The notes beneath the pieces were generated by a model. It did not search any database, had not been told where the DNA came from, and was given only the letters and a program-made list of their open reading frames with translations. 64,000 nucleotides of DNA, taken from Lactuca virosa. Taxonomy: Eukaryota; Streptophyta; Magnoliopsida; Asterales; Asteraceae. Location: NCBI GenBank assembly GCA_928212115.1, contig CAKMRJ010005523.1, positions 109,839,332 to 109,903,331 of the forward strand, given 5' to 3'. The translations under genes and the position numbers were made by a program. The first letter of the stretch is position 1. Each line of letters begins with the position of its first letter. Positions 12,806 to 24,533 of this stretch are shown here, piece after piece.

Positions 12806-15800
12806 ATGAAAGGGCAATGCAACAATTCCTTGAAGATGTTACTGAGCCTAGGAATCGACGATTTACATGATGATAGCTTTGAAGGTTCCCCGAACGAAGA
12901 CACCATTTTTAAAGATGTGTTCTTTGGGCACGAAAATGGCAGAAGTAGCAAAAAGTGTCTTGTAACAGGAGCAATCAATTTCGAAAATGACGATAATACC
13001 CCTAAGAATTCATCGTTTCCATCAACCGGTGAACATTCGATTACGACAACTCAGGAAGATTCCGGTAGCCTCTCTGAAGAATTCGTTTCAATCAAACGGA
13101 GAAAGGTCTCGCTTCCAGAACATTCTATTCCCGATGTAGAAAAGATCGTTAATTCTGAAACCCCATCAAAAGAAACCGATTCTTGTTCATGCCAACGGAG
13201 TTCTATTGTCACGTGTCGTTTGGTTGAATCATCTCTTCATGGTGTTAAGTCCAGATGTTATCTACTTAAAGGACACGTGTCAGATCAGAATGCCACCAAG
13301 TGTAGATTATGTTGCTTCAACACAAATTACCCACATGATTCACCCGTTAAATATTACAAAAAATTACAGAAAGATTCTTGTTATTTGGAACTCGATGAAA
13401 AAGATGATCAAGATCGAAAGATTCATCCTTTATCGGATACCACTTCTTGCCAAACAATTAACGTCGATGAAGATGAAAACGAAGATGAAGATGAAGATCA
13501 AGAAAGTTGCAGAAAACTTTCGTTTTCTTCTTTTGAAGACGAAAACAACAAATCAGAGTCTAAATTTAAGCGTCTAAAGCGTAGAAAAGGAAAACCCAGT
13601 GAAAAACGAAAAACCCATGTCCGAAATGTTTCAAAAAAGTACAAAAATCGGATGAATAATTGCAGGTTGCTTCCACGTGGCAACGATGAAGATCATCATT
13701 TGAAAGAGAATTGTTTTCCCATTGGTGTAAGAACAAGAACAGTGTTATCCTGGTTGATAGATTCTGGAGTTATTCAAGTCAATGAAGTTATCGAATACAG
13801 AAATCCGAGGGATAATTTCGTAATTAAACATGGTTTAATCACGCGAGATGGTATTCAGTGTGGATGCTGTGGTAACAAGTTTTCTGTCTCTAAATTCAAG
13901 ATTCATGCTGGGTTCACCCTAAATTGCCCATGTTTAAATCTTTTCATGGAATCCGGAAAATCGTTGACTTTATGTCAATTGGAAGCTTGGTCAACGGAAT
14001 ATAAAGTCAGAAATGGTCCCACACAAACTGTAAATGTTCAAGAAATCGATCAAAATGATGATAGTTGTGGTCTTTGTGGTGATGGAGGCGATTTAATATG
14101 TTGTGATAATTGTCCCTCAACTTTTCATCAAGAATGTTTATGTTTACAGGTTTATTCATTTGATTATTTATTATTATTATTATTTTAATATTGAAAATTA
14201 TAAAGTTTTTAATTTTTTTTTTTACCTTTTTAGGAGCTACCTGAAGGTGATTGGTATTGTCCAAATTGTTCTTGTTGGAGATGCGGGAATGTGGTCGATA
14301 TTCATAAGGCCAAAATAAAAAGTGTTTGGAAATGTTTACAATGCAAACATAAATGTAATTTTCTTCACTTAAAATAATTTATATTTCGTGTTGATGGTTG
14401 TCTTTTTGACTGAAATTATGGTGCTTGTAAACAGACCACAAGGAATGTGTTAGGGAGATTGAAGTCGGAATTGGGATGGAACCTTCTACCTGGTTCTGTA
14501 GTAAAAGCTGTAAGGAGGTAGGAATGGAATCCACAATTCCGACTTTTGAATAGATGTCTAAGGAAAACTCTTCAATCGGGTTTTTGATTTTAAGTTCATT
14601 TTGGTATCTTATCTTTTATTACAGATTCACTCGGGCCTTGATTCCAGAGTCGGAATGATGAATTCCATCTCTGATGGTTTCTCGTGGACGCTTTTGAAGT
14701 GCACTCATGGAGACCGGAATGTCCTTTCCGATCACCATTTTGTTGCCCTGAAAGTGGAATGGAATCTGAAATTAGCAGTTGCCCTTACAATTATGGAGGA
14801 GTGTTTTCTTCCCATGATTGATCCAAGAACCGGAATCAATTTGATACCCCATGTACTTTATAATCAAGGGTAAGTTAGTAATCTCACTAAATTGATAAAA
14901 TTTGTAATATGAGGGCGTAAATTAGTAAAAAAACGTAACTTCATGGCATAAATTATATGTAGGTCTGAATTCGCACGTCTAGACTATGAGGGATTCTATA
15001 CAATGGTATTGGAGAAAGATGACATGTTATTAAGTATAGCATGTTTAAGGTACCTCCAAAAACAATCACCTTTCCAAATTTAGTATTTTAGAGTTATTTT
15101 GATGATGTGGGAATGGAGGGCATTATTGTCTTTTGCACATACAAGAGATTGAGAGTGAGTCGTTGTCCCACATCTGGTTCCACTTTTTTTGTGTGGGACA
15201 AAACATTGCAACTTTTGTCTGACAGATGACAGATGACAGGATCGTTAAATGCAATATATGATATTTTTTCATTGTTGTGTAGGATTCATGGGATAGGAGT
15301 TGCAGAGATGCCCCTAATTGCAACATGCAACAAATATCAAAGACAAGGAATGTGTAGGCGTCTCATGAATGCTATTGAAGAGGTAAATCTTCCATTTGCT
15401 TTTTCATGGTCATGTATTCGTTAGAAAAATGTCTCTTTTTGACTTAATGGACTTAACAAGATTTAGGGGTTAGCTCTTTTTTACTTAATGAGCTTAATGA
15501 GCTTAATGTGTTAAGCACTTAATGAGCTTAATGTTTCTTTTTGACTTAATACAGCCAGAGAATGACTCAATGGGTTAAGCCAAAAAAAACTCGGCTTAGT
15601 GTGATAAGAAACTAACCCTTTACCTATTTGACTATTTGTCTTTCTTCTTTTTCTCAAATATTTTTTAAAATCGGTTGACTCGTTCTTGAATGTTTGACTA
15701 ATCAACTTGTATATATATAATATTTGGTATCTTTAGATGCTAAAGTCTTTGAAGATTGAGAAACTTGTGTTGTGTGCAATACCGAGTTTAGTGGAGACAT

Positions 15801-16194
15801 GGACAAAAAGCTTTGGTTTCATGCACTTGGAACCTCAAGAAAAGAAGTACTTGAGGAGTATCAACTTAATGGTGTTTCCAGGAACCACATGGCTTAAAAA
15901 ACACATTTACAAAGGGGAAATCCAAAGTAAGCTCTTTTTTTAACTTTTTGTTTAACCCTAAATAAAGGTAATGGTGACCTAATTTGTCTTCAATGAATAG
16001 ATACTCCAATGGAAAATGTAGCTTCTTCGTATCGGGGTTTTGGTTTTGTAAAAGATAAGATAATATCCATCAAAGGGAAAGGGAAAGGGAAAGAATCGTT
16101 GCAAAAAGATGGAGAACAAGAACATGATTTGAAGGACAAACAACATTCAAGATTTGAAAGAATGTCTTTTGAAATGGTTTGTGGGGTAAAATGA
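12806..16194 (+). CDS. PHD-finger/GNAT histone acetyltransferase-like protein (IDM1/ROS4-like family), 8 exons, 787 aa
   Basis: Exons by GT-AG junctions: 12806-14149, 14234-14354, 14435-14517, 14625-14869, 14963-15049, 15283-15382, 15737-15926 and 16001-16194. Their sum is 2364 nt, an intact frame ending in TGA. The N-terminal 300 residues are Ser/Lys-rich with an acidic run (DEDENEDEDED, about 222-232) and basic patches. Residues about 307-366 (GVRTRTVLSWLIDSG...) resemble the Tify-domain-binding (TDBD) module. A PHD zinc finger follows (about 418-465; CGLCGDGGDLICCDNC, with its last Cys pair in exon 2), then a second Cys-rich segment (WKCLQCKHKYHKEC). The GNAT-like fold is at about 590-705, with the acetyl-CoA motif QRQGMC near residue 646. 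The C-terminus is Lys-rich (KGKGKGK). Arabidopsis relatives such as IDM1 bind histone H3 and acetylate it to guide DNA demethylation; that role is inferred from family membership. Every splice site is canonical and no lesion is visible, so the gene is probably functional. Confidence 0.88.
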
Positions 16195-16629
16195 TATGAT
16201 TAGTATGCTAGAAAAATAGATTTTGCTATGAATATATGAAGCAGTCGGGATGTATATATTTAAGAAAGTGAAGGTGGTGGAAGCCAGTTTTGTAGTTTTG
16301 GCAACGATATGGACACAAATTGGCTAAACTATAGAACTGTATATATTTGTTTTATTTCGTGTGGCAAATTTGTGTTCAATTTCGGAATGGTTTCTTGCAT
16401 TATGGATGATTATTTACGTAAATTACATAATATAATGACAAAACTAATGACGATTACAAGTCATATTCTAAGATGAAAGGGGATGTTATGAATTGATATA
16501 AATCAAGATGAATTTATGCTTTGGATGGAATAGTCCTAATGATGAGTTTAGCAAGATTAAATAAATCCGATTACCGTTTTTTCTTTAGACTATATGTTAG
16601 GGGTAAAATAGTCCAAATGGAGACATTGT
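16195..16629 (+). other. 3' untranslated region and spacer after the PHD/GNAT gene
   Basis: No further open frame of interest. The first 200-250 bases are probably 3' untranslated region. I could not fix a polyadenylation site. Confidence 0.4.
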
Positions 16630-16777
16630 CGGACTTTCTCATAAATGAAGGCTTTTTTGCCACTTGTCACACTCTCATTCAAATTGACAAATGTCATTTT
16701 GTAGTTATTTTGAATTAATCTTTTTTTTTCCCACATGTCATCTTATGAGTTTTTCTATTTTATTAAATTTAACATAA
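16630..16777 (+). mobile_element. Helitron H2, 5' part (continues at 58926)
   Basis: Matches the 5' part of Helitron H1 in inverted orientation (shared cactctcattcaa, gacaaatgtcatttt, ttattttgaattaat). The exact start is uncertain: 16629 or 16637. At 16777/16778 it is interrupted by Helitron H3, and homology to H1 resumes at 58926. Confidence 0.6.
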
Positions 16778-17397
16778 TCCCTATCTTAATAAAAGAAACC
16801 CTTTATTCCTATGTGGTATCTCCTAAAGCTAGAATTTTACAAAGTGAATTGTCTATTTTGCCCCTCTCCTTTAAGCTCCTATGTATCCCTTCTATTGGTT
16901 TAAAATCGAAATTCCTTCTGGTGTCCATAATTATAATCCCGTGTAATCAGCCATGATTATCTACTCAATTTATCTTTTCCTTTTTTTCCAAGGAATAGAT
17001 GATATAGCACGATTCATCTTTATCTCGCACGCTGTTGAATGTTTCTTCCGTTTTTTCCAACTTCGATTCGCTGCCACCATGCTCGACCATCACGCTGCCA
17101 TCAACGCACCATCCACCGATATCCTTACCGTCTCCATCATCCAACGTCACCATCAATTACCACCATCTATTCTCCCATTCTGTTAGGTGAGTTGATTTCT
17201 ATCAGGTTATTCTTTTATGCGATTTGAACTCATCGACACAACCATAATTTTATTGAAGAAGAGGAAACCCTAGATTCTTCACCACTTTCTGCTTCCAACG
17301 CCTCTAAACCCTCTCTATAAATTTTTGCTTTCAACGCCTCTATACCCTCTCTGTAAAAGTAACCTAACTCTTTCCTCTCTCACACCATGGGTCTAAC

Positions 17398-17909
17398 TTT
17401 TGTTTGTGTAAGAAACTATAAGTCAATCATTCTTGTAGTGTGGGCCAATGATCCATTAGGATGGGCTAAATAGTTCATGGATAGTCCATGGAGCTTTAAC
17501 TCATGGAGCCTAAGGGATATGGAAGGTCATGGAGCTTTAGGGTTTCATGGATGAAACCCTAACCTTTGCAACACTATATAAAGACCCTCTTAGAGCCAAA
17601 ATAGTTGCCTAGTTCATTCTTAGAGAGTGAGGAATGAAATTGTGTATGATAACTTATTCTCTCAAGCCTCCTCTCGCATATGGTGTTTGTGACACATTAG
17701 AGGCATCACACTTGAGGTGCTCAAGCTTTCAAAGGTCAAGAACTACAAGTCCTTCTAAGAGGTAAGTCATCTAACTAGTTGTATTGTTCATTTGACAATT
17801 TGTATGCTAGTTAGGACAATAATGCATGTATAATTAGATAAAACATAGATCCAAAGCATTTAGGGTTGCATGTGCACTTAGGAAGTGTTACAGTGCTCAA
17901 AACCCAACA
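17398..17909 (+). repeat. Truncated copia LTR fragment inside H3
   Basis: Resembles the right two-thirds of the element C LTR: a gtgggccaatg block, the TATA box in cactatataaagaccc (about 17571), the cacattagaggcatcacac block, and the end ctcaaaacccaaca. The left third and TGTTGG start are missing. No second LTR or internal region is attached, so it is a 5'-truncated remnant. Confidence 0.65.
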
Positions 17910-18241
17910 AAAACAACGTGAGTTTTTGTCATATATTCATCGATTAGGAGAACAATTTGAACTATTTCGAGTTTGGAATTGTGTAGGTCCCTGCTTCGCA
18001 AGAAGGTTTTTTGCAGGTAAACAACTAATGATCCCCCTACTCATATTCATGTTATTAAATATTTTGCCCCTAAATTCCTTTCTTTCTCCGCAACAGGTTT
18101 TAGATACTAAAGTTCATATTTGAAGGCAAGTTTACAAAAAAATACAGATGTGGTGAGAACAAGACAAAGCATACAATAGACTCAAACACCTACAGTTGGC
18201 TACAATGACAGGTTTGTATTGACTCTTTGGTTTTTTTAAGG
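17910..18241 (+). other. Helitron H3 sequence of unknown origin; a short open stretch may be captured exon
   Basis: About 17915-18015 is open (SYIHRLGEQFELFRVWNC) and ends in a donor-like gcag|gtaaac. A pyrimidine-rich acceptor-like ccgcaacag ends at 18097. Helitrons often carry exon fragments, but I do not recognise the protein. The TSD of element G1 (taagg) ends this block at 18237-18241. Confidence 0.3.
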
Positions 18242-18368
18242 TGTAACATCCCAAGTTTTGTCATTTGTAGTCCCTGGGGATGGTAGGGTAAAGCCATGAA
18301 GAGCCTAAGGGCTAAATTGTAATTTTGGGATCAGGATGAGTACGTTGCGCGTACATAAGGGTACGCTG

Positions 18369-18396
18369 AGCGTACTAGGGCGCGCCCTAGTACGCT
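18369..18396. repeat. Perfect 28-bp palindrome in the G1 5' LTR
   Basis: Reads the same on both strands with centre GCGC and arms ending AGCGTAC/GTACGCT. It is missing from the G1 3' LTR, where the corresponding place (about 24660-24675) has one GTACGC motif fewer. Confidence 0.9.
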
Positions 18397-19595
18397 GGGC
18401 GTACACTTGTGTACGATAGGCGTACTCATAACAGAAGGAAACCCTAATATCTTGAGTTGGGGGCTATATAAACATCCTTATGGCTCATTTTATTTCCTCC
18501 TTCTTAGCCTCCATCTTCCAGAAACGTCCCCAAACCCTAGTTCTTGTGTGTGAGAGTGAGTTGGTGGGTATTTTGAGCTCTTGAAGGTGAAGCCATTGCA
18601 ACAAATAGTTGAAGAAGGAGATTGGCTTGTAGATCTGACGTTGTGTTGTGCCCTAGAAGCTCCAGAAGGTAAAAAGCTTCAAAATTTATGCTTGTAGGTC
18701 ATAGATCTAGCCTTTCTAGCATTATGGAACCATTTCTTGTCCCAAAAATCCCAATATGGTGCATGATGCATTTTGGACGAGATAAGCCGTCCTTTCTGGA
18801 CCTTGAAGAGGTCTTAAGTGATAAAAATGAGGTCCCAATGGCTTAAGATGTCCCATACATGTAGTAGAAGGGTCTTAATGGATTAAGTCCTTAGATTAAG
18901 AGCTTTCTGGACGTCCAAAGTGATAAAGTTCGAGACTTTATAATCCTATGGCACATTTGGTCGATGGATCTGGAGTTTGGGCTTAAGTGCTTAAGCCATT
19001 AAGCACTTATTAGGGTTTTGGTGAAACCCAGCGTACGCCCAGCGTAAATCCAGTACACCCAGCATACTGGGTCAACCACCCCGATGGCGGTCAACATCTG
19101 GACGAGTACGCCCCGCGTACGTCTTCTGTTGGGCCTTTGACAATTGGGCTCGGGTTTTGGGCTGTTTATGGACTAGTCGGATTTGGGCCTTTGCTGGACT
19201 TTATGAATATTATGTTTTGGGCCAACTTTTGATAATGGATCTTGAAGTGAGGCCCAATTAGGGAGTTGGGCCCAATTTGGTAAATTGGGTCAATAATGGG
19301 TGTTGCTTAAGGGCTTTCAAGGTTATGGAATTGGCATTGGGCCTTGGCCCAATAAAGAGAATGGACATGATGGATTGTTTGGACCCCTATTCAAGATTGT
19401 CATGTTGTGTAATGACTTGGTATTATTATGTGATAGTTCGGGATTTCCGGTGAGTTAGCGGTTCGGGAGTTCGGTTCTTCAGTTCAGATCGACATTGCGA
19501 GGTGAGGTATCCTCACTATATCAACAGGGTCTAAGGCACCAAGGCCGACCCTTTCTCGGATTGTATACTGGTATTTGTTTGATATGCTTATTGAT

Positions 19596-19783
19596 CTGTT
19601 AGATCGGCGTCCTGGTAGTTAGGACGATATTATGTTTAGTGACCTAGTTTAGGTCGGTATCCTGGTATATAGGATGATGCTATGTTTAGTGACCTGGTTT
19701 AGGTCGGTATCCTGGTATATAGGATGATGCTATGTTGGTGACCAGTTAGGTCGGTATCCTGGTTGTAGGATGTTGCTATGCTA
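19596..19783 (+). repeat. Direct repeats of about 45-50 bp in the G1 LTR
   Basis: Four imperfect units of the form gtgacctggtttaggtcggt-atcctgg-tataggatgatgctatg. Two adjacent units (from 19641 and 19691) are nearly identical. The same array occurs at about 31940-32110 and 55980-56170 in the other copies of this LTR half. Confidence 0.85.
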
Positions 19784-19954
19784 TATGATCTGTTAGATCG
19801 GTTTGTTTGTCTATAGACTGTTATGTGATTATCTGTTATATGTGCACATGGTTGTTTGATTGGGGGTTGGGTTGAGGCGGGTCCTGCTTTGTGCTGTAGG
19901 CCAACATACCCAGGGCGGACCGGATAGGCTGCAGACCCGGGAGGGCACATAGCC

Positions 19955-20145
19955 AGGCCGAAGGCCCGGCGAGCGGTCCGGATAGGCTAAAGGCCCCGAC
20001 AGGGGGGGTCCAGACGTGCCGAGGCTCGGAGAGTGGGCCAGATAGACTGAAGGCCCGGCGCGGGCGATTCAGTCAGATTGTAGACTCAGAGAGTGGACTA
20101 GGTGGACTGAAGGCCCGGTGCGAGCGGACCGGTCACACTGTAGAC
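19955..20145 (+). repeat. GC-rich degenerate minisatellite in the G1 LTR
   Basis: Imperfect units of about 30-35 bp carrying gcggtccggatagg and agactgaaggcccgg. Related units also occur in the G1 interior (about 23058-23225). Confidence 0.75.
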
Positions 20146-20440
20146 TCGAGATTCATGGCTGTTCTGTATTTGTTGATATGATATGATTATGGTTATATAA
20201 GGTTGGTATTTTGGGGGTAACTCACTAAGCCTTCGAGCTTACAGTTTCAGTTTATGGTTTCAGGTTCAGCGGATGGCCGCGGGTAGGTAAAGGCGTGACC
20301 GTACACTTCCTCGATTGATGATTATGAGTTCTGGGAACTCTGATGTTTAAACTATTTTGAAAACAAGTTGTAATGACGTGAATGGTTTTAAACGATTTAA
20401 AAAGTTTTAAATTGGCTCGAATTTTATGGATGTTACAAGT

Positions 20441-20453
20441 TGGTATCAGAGCC
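20441..20453 (+). other. G1 primer binding site
   Basis: TGGTATCAGAGCC, complementary to initiator tRNA-Met, three bases after the LTR end. The following cttggtttgag is shared with G2. Confidence 0.9.
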
Positions 20454-23400
20454 TTGGTTTGAGTGAATTGGAGGAACACTCGTGTGAATCCAGTCTCAAA
20501 TCAAGGAAAGATTTTCAAAATGATTTTTAAATGGTTTTCAAAATAAGTAAAGGAGGATGCAAGTGTACGATCAGCCGGAGCCAGTAAGTAGACCCCAAAA
20601 TACCATACAGTTATTTGATTATGTGATATGATAGAACAGCATGCTAGTACTAGGCTAGGGATCTTTAGGAATTGCATGATAGAATTGCCTGATTTCATGA
20701 TGCCTGCTAGCCTAGGGTTTTCTTTATATGAGATTGACATTATTACTGTAGTTACTTGTGTATGTATCGCAATTGTACACAATTAAGATCTTATAGCCCG
20801 AGAATGTTTGATTTGGCCTTATGTTCTGTTCTTAATGATTAGGGCTTAGGGTAGGATCAGATATTTTAAATTCTATAGGGTCCAGCGTTATGTATAGTTA
20901 GCATACACTGGTGCTGCATGGTTTGTGGAAGTTTCATGGATGGGTGGGTAGAGAGAGACCGGGAGGCCAGTTATGAGATATTTAGAATTCCTCTAGGAGT
21001 GAGGATTGAGCGCTCGCTATGTTTATGTATAGGTGTTAGGGCATTGTGATGATACTTGAGACAAATATGGGTAGGTGTGGAAGGTAGTATGTGTCCATAC
21101 TACTGAAAGCACAGGACCAATACGCGTAGTAAGGAAGTCACAATCCCTAGGGTTGGGTTGGGAGTTGGTCCCCTGTCATTATATGGATTGTCAGAGATCT
21201 TTATGGAGTCTTACCAGAGTGGTGGTTACGAGACGTCTTAAGACCGGATCCAGGTTAGGATCGGCAGCTGGCAGCCAAGATAGGCCATCATTTTCAGAGG
21301 ATCGTGTTAGTGAGATCATCCGGGAGGAGGTGATCAAGATTGTCCGGGGACAGTTGCCGAGGATGTTCGGGTCTATTAAGACCTCCATGGCTGAGTATTT
21401 CTACGAGCGCTATGCAACCCTTGCTGAGACGGCTGCCGCAGCAGCTGTATCGATGGCATGGGGAGGAGCTGGTCGAGCTTTCCAGTGCTGGGACATATTC
21501 TGATGAGCAGAGGACTGCAGTTACTGAGATCAGGGAGATATTATGTACTCATTACATTCCGCGGGCCGAGCAGGAGTTGGTATCACAGGAGTGTCTGGAT
21601 TTGAGGTTTCGGGGGTTTTGCTCGAGGCCGGAATGCGAGTCGCGGGGACTCCAGAAAGGAGTGACGATTATGTTCAGCTGGAGTTTTGCAACTGGAAGTA
21701 GAATGGTTAATTGAAGGATTGGACTGTCGTTTTATAGGGCAAGGATTGTGCCATTTCAGTTTTCGAGCTCGAAGGAGTGAGCAGGCTTGTGACCCCAGGA
21801 TCAGGTTGTATTTCAGCTCGGGGTCAGTTGGTTGCAAGGACTGGCGATATTATTTCAGTGCCAGTGAGCGCAGGTGGGTCGAGGTGGCATAAGTAAATGT
21901 GAGGTCCGGTTTGCCTTGGATCTCTTGTATCAGGCGGTAATGATTGATTGCAATGTTGGGATTGTAGACTATGTCTTGGGAATAGTTTGTAGCCCGGGTT
22001 AGGGCAAAGGTTGCTTCAGCTACTGTAGTTCAACTGTGGACGTTTGAGCGGGTGAGTGAATCAGGGTGCAAACCCTGAATGAAATGATTTCTAGAACCCG
22101 AGAGAAGAGACTTGTTTGGAGCACCTTTGGAAAAAGGGGTATTATGTGGGAGGTCTGCGGATAGGGTCCCACAGAAGGGTTAGTCGGCATTGTCAGAAAT
22201 TAGTGGTTTTAGCAACAGTTCGTGATTGACGGACGAAAGCACCAAGGGAAGTAGCTCGTCGCCGAGGTATTAGTTGCAGCATCTATATTTCGATCTTCAG
22301 GATTTGAGTGTGGGATCATTCAAGCATTAGTGATTGTCAGTTTCTCTGGGATTCAGGAAGGTTCATCTGGTTCTTAGAAGTGTGCGATCATTTCGGATTG
22401 ACTAGTAATGGAGCGCTAGATAGAAAGAGTTGGTTGTCATCGGATCGATTGTTTGGAAGTGAGAAGGATTGGGAATCCTCCAATCTTCATGTATTGTGAA
22501 GACTTAGTCGAAGCTAAGTGGGGGAGAATCGTCCCGGGATACAGAAGCAAGAGCGGTGTTGAAAATGGGTTAAGTTTCGCATCGTGGTCAGGAAGGAAGA
22601 CAACCCAAGTGGCTGTTTGGTTTGAGGGTTGTGTGAGTGGGGAGTTCGGTAAAACTCCCTAGCATGTGTATCACGTCTTCTTGGTGCTTGATAGAAGAAG
22701 TTGGGGAACCAGGTTGGAGTTCTAGTCATGAATTGAGTTCAGTTCGAGTATTCGGTCGAGGGTGTGCTCGACTCTAAGGGTTTTTGGATTGATAGATTGA
22801 GGGTTTTGTTGGCTGCCAGGGCTCGACAGTACTTTTAGCACGGGTGTGCGGGTTATTTAGCATATGTGGTAGACACGCGGATCAGGGAGCAGACCACGGA
22901 TTCCCGAGAGGGTGGATGATCTACATGAGGCCTAGGGTTAGGCCGGGGTTAGAGTCCATGGAATGGATCAAGAGTTCGGAACCCCAAGTGGGTGAGAACA
23001 GTCTGCATGAGAGAGATCACCAAGAGGGGTGGTCCAGGGAGATGCTCAATAGTTTAGAGCGGTCCGGATAGACTGAAGGCCGGTGGGGCATACCAGTCAG
23101 GCCGAAGGCTCGGAGAACGGTCCAGACAGGCTGAAGGCCCAGAGAGGCGGTCCAGACATGCTGAAGGTTCTGAGAGTGGTCCAGATAGACTGAAGGCCTG
23201 GTGAGGCGGTGCAGTCATGCTGAAGAATCTATGTGTGTTAGTAGATCTGTGTGCAGGTATTGAGTATGCTGCCATGCGATAGCAATGAGTAGGTCTGTCC
23301 CCAAGTATTGAACATGCTGATGGAGTATGCTGAAGACTTTTTATGGGTTTTGTTAGTTATATGATCAGGTTCTGAGTATATATGTGTTATGGGGTAACAA

Positions 23401-24520
23401 CTTGTTCTACAAGTGGATAGTGTGGGGTGAGGTTTCAGTACTGTGATGCTTGTTGGTGTTATGAAGGACATTGTTTAGGCCCTCTTGGGCAATGGAGGAG
23501 ATGAGAATCTCCAGGATGGAGCATTGGGACAACTAAAGTGACGACATCAGTATTGATAGGTTATCGGGAACATTACAGTCATAGGCTGTGGGCATAGAGA
23601 TTGTGTTGATTATGTCTTTTGTAGGAGCGCGTGTGGGTTAGATCTTTCTCCTGATCGTCTATGGCGACACATTATATGTGGGTAGGGTTGAGGCGGTCCT
23701 GCTCTATGCAGTAGGCCAAGATACCCAGTGCGGGCCGACTGAAAGTCGTAGGCACGGAGGCTCAAGGGGAGCGGTAGGCCAACAAACCCTGAGAGTTTCA
23801 ACTCGATGGTTGAATTGATTCAACATGTTGGTATTTCAATCTCGGGTATTCCATCCCGAGGATGACCGGACCCTATGATCAATTGGACTTGGTATATTGG
23901 TATTCCCACCCGAAGGGTGGTATGGGATAGATATGAGTGACGTACTGGTGGGCCGGTAGTGGTAGGTATGTAGTTGGTGGAAATCGCTTGCGGGACTGTA
24001 TTCTATGGAAGTGGTGGATGGCAAGGAACGACATGGTAAATTATCATCGGTATTAAGTGGACATCTTTTTCTGATGGTTTGTTAGATGGCATGTTGTGCT
24101 TGATCGGGCTGAGGCGGTCCTGCTCTATGCAGTAGGCCAAGATACCCGGTGCGGGCCAATGATGAGTCGTAAAGGGCAGGGATTCAACAAAATATGACCC
24201 ATGGTTCTATTTTGGGTAAGAACTTCAGGTTCCCATGGCTGAATAGTTCGTTAGTAGTAATGGGAAGAGAGCTAGCGATGGATAGTATGAGTGGTCGGCC
24301 AGGGAGTCAGACCGAATCCAGGTTTCCAGATTGCGGGTTTTAGGTGGTGAAGGATTGTGTGCCGCATGGGATTGTGGAATTGTCTTCTCAGGAATGAAAA
24401 GATTCCCATTGGGTTTAGTCTCATTTGAAAGTCGTCGAATGTCATGGTTGTGGAGGTGCCCCTCAGGCTGTCAGGTTACCAGGGATGGTAAGGAATGATT
24501 TCGAGGACGAAATCAAATTT
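20454..24520 (+). other. G1 internal region, largely non-coding
   Basis: Apart from a gag fragment (about 21250-21450) I see no retroelement protein motif on either strand. The block 23058-23225 repeats the LTR-type minisatellite, and two blocks (about 23690-23750 and 24105-24160) repeat the gaggcggtcctgctctatg / taggccaagatacc unit that the LTR has at about 19870-19910. The interior therefore contains LTR-derived or LTR-like sequence. Confidence 0.6.
21250..21503 (+). pseudogene. G1 gag N-terminal fragment
   Basis: Encodes EIIREEVIKIVRGQLPRMFG followed by SIKTSMAEYFYERYATLAETAAAAA. This aligns with the start of the G2 gag (MFGSIKTTLIETFDERYAAL at about 38848-38907). The frame ends after that, and no matrix/capsid remainder, zinc knuckle or protease follows. 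The open frame begins upstream at 21075, but I cannot support the first about 60 residues as gag. Confidence 0.65.
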
Positions 24521-24533
24521 ACGTGGGGGAGAG
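24521..24533 (+). other. G1 polypurine tract
   Basis: acgtgggggagag immediately before the 3' LTR. Confidence 0.75.

Larger units (their letters stand above)
18242..20437 (+). repeat. G1 5' LTR (2196 bp)
   Basis: TGTAACATCC to GGATGTTACA. It has a TATA box (tatataaa at 18465-18472), palindromic GTACGC...GCGTAC clusters before it (about 18338-18427) and about 570 bp after it (about 19030-19125), then 50-bp direct repeats and a GC-rich array of ctgaaggcc-type units. It is close in sequence to 24534-25789 plus 55893-56820, which suggests a fairly recent insertion. Confidence 0.9.

Noticed and set aside
16009..16194. A separate small Lys-rich gene
   Set aside because: It is the last exon of the PHD/GNAT gene; the upstream acceptor and phase fit exactly.
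10577..16777. Terminal inverted repeats of a Mutator-like element that captured the PHD/GNAT gene
   Set aside because: The inverted sequences are explained by two related Helitrons in opposite orientation. H1 has a clear hairpin-CTAG end, both 5' ends face the gene, and no target duplication is visible.
18338..18427. A CRISPR-like array because of regularly recurring palindromes
   Set aside because: The spacing is irregular, the repeats are 11-15 bp, there are no cas genes, and the context is a plant LTR.
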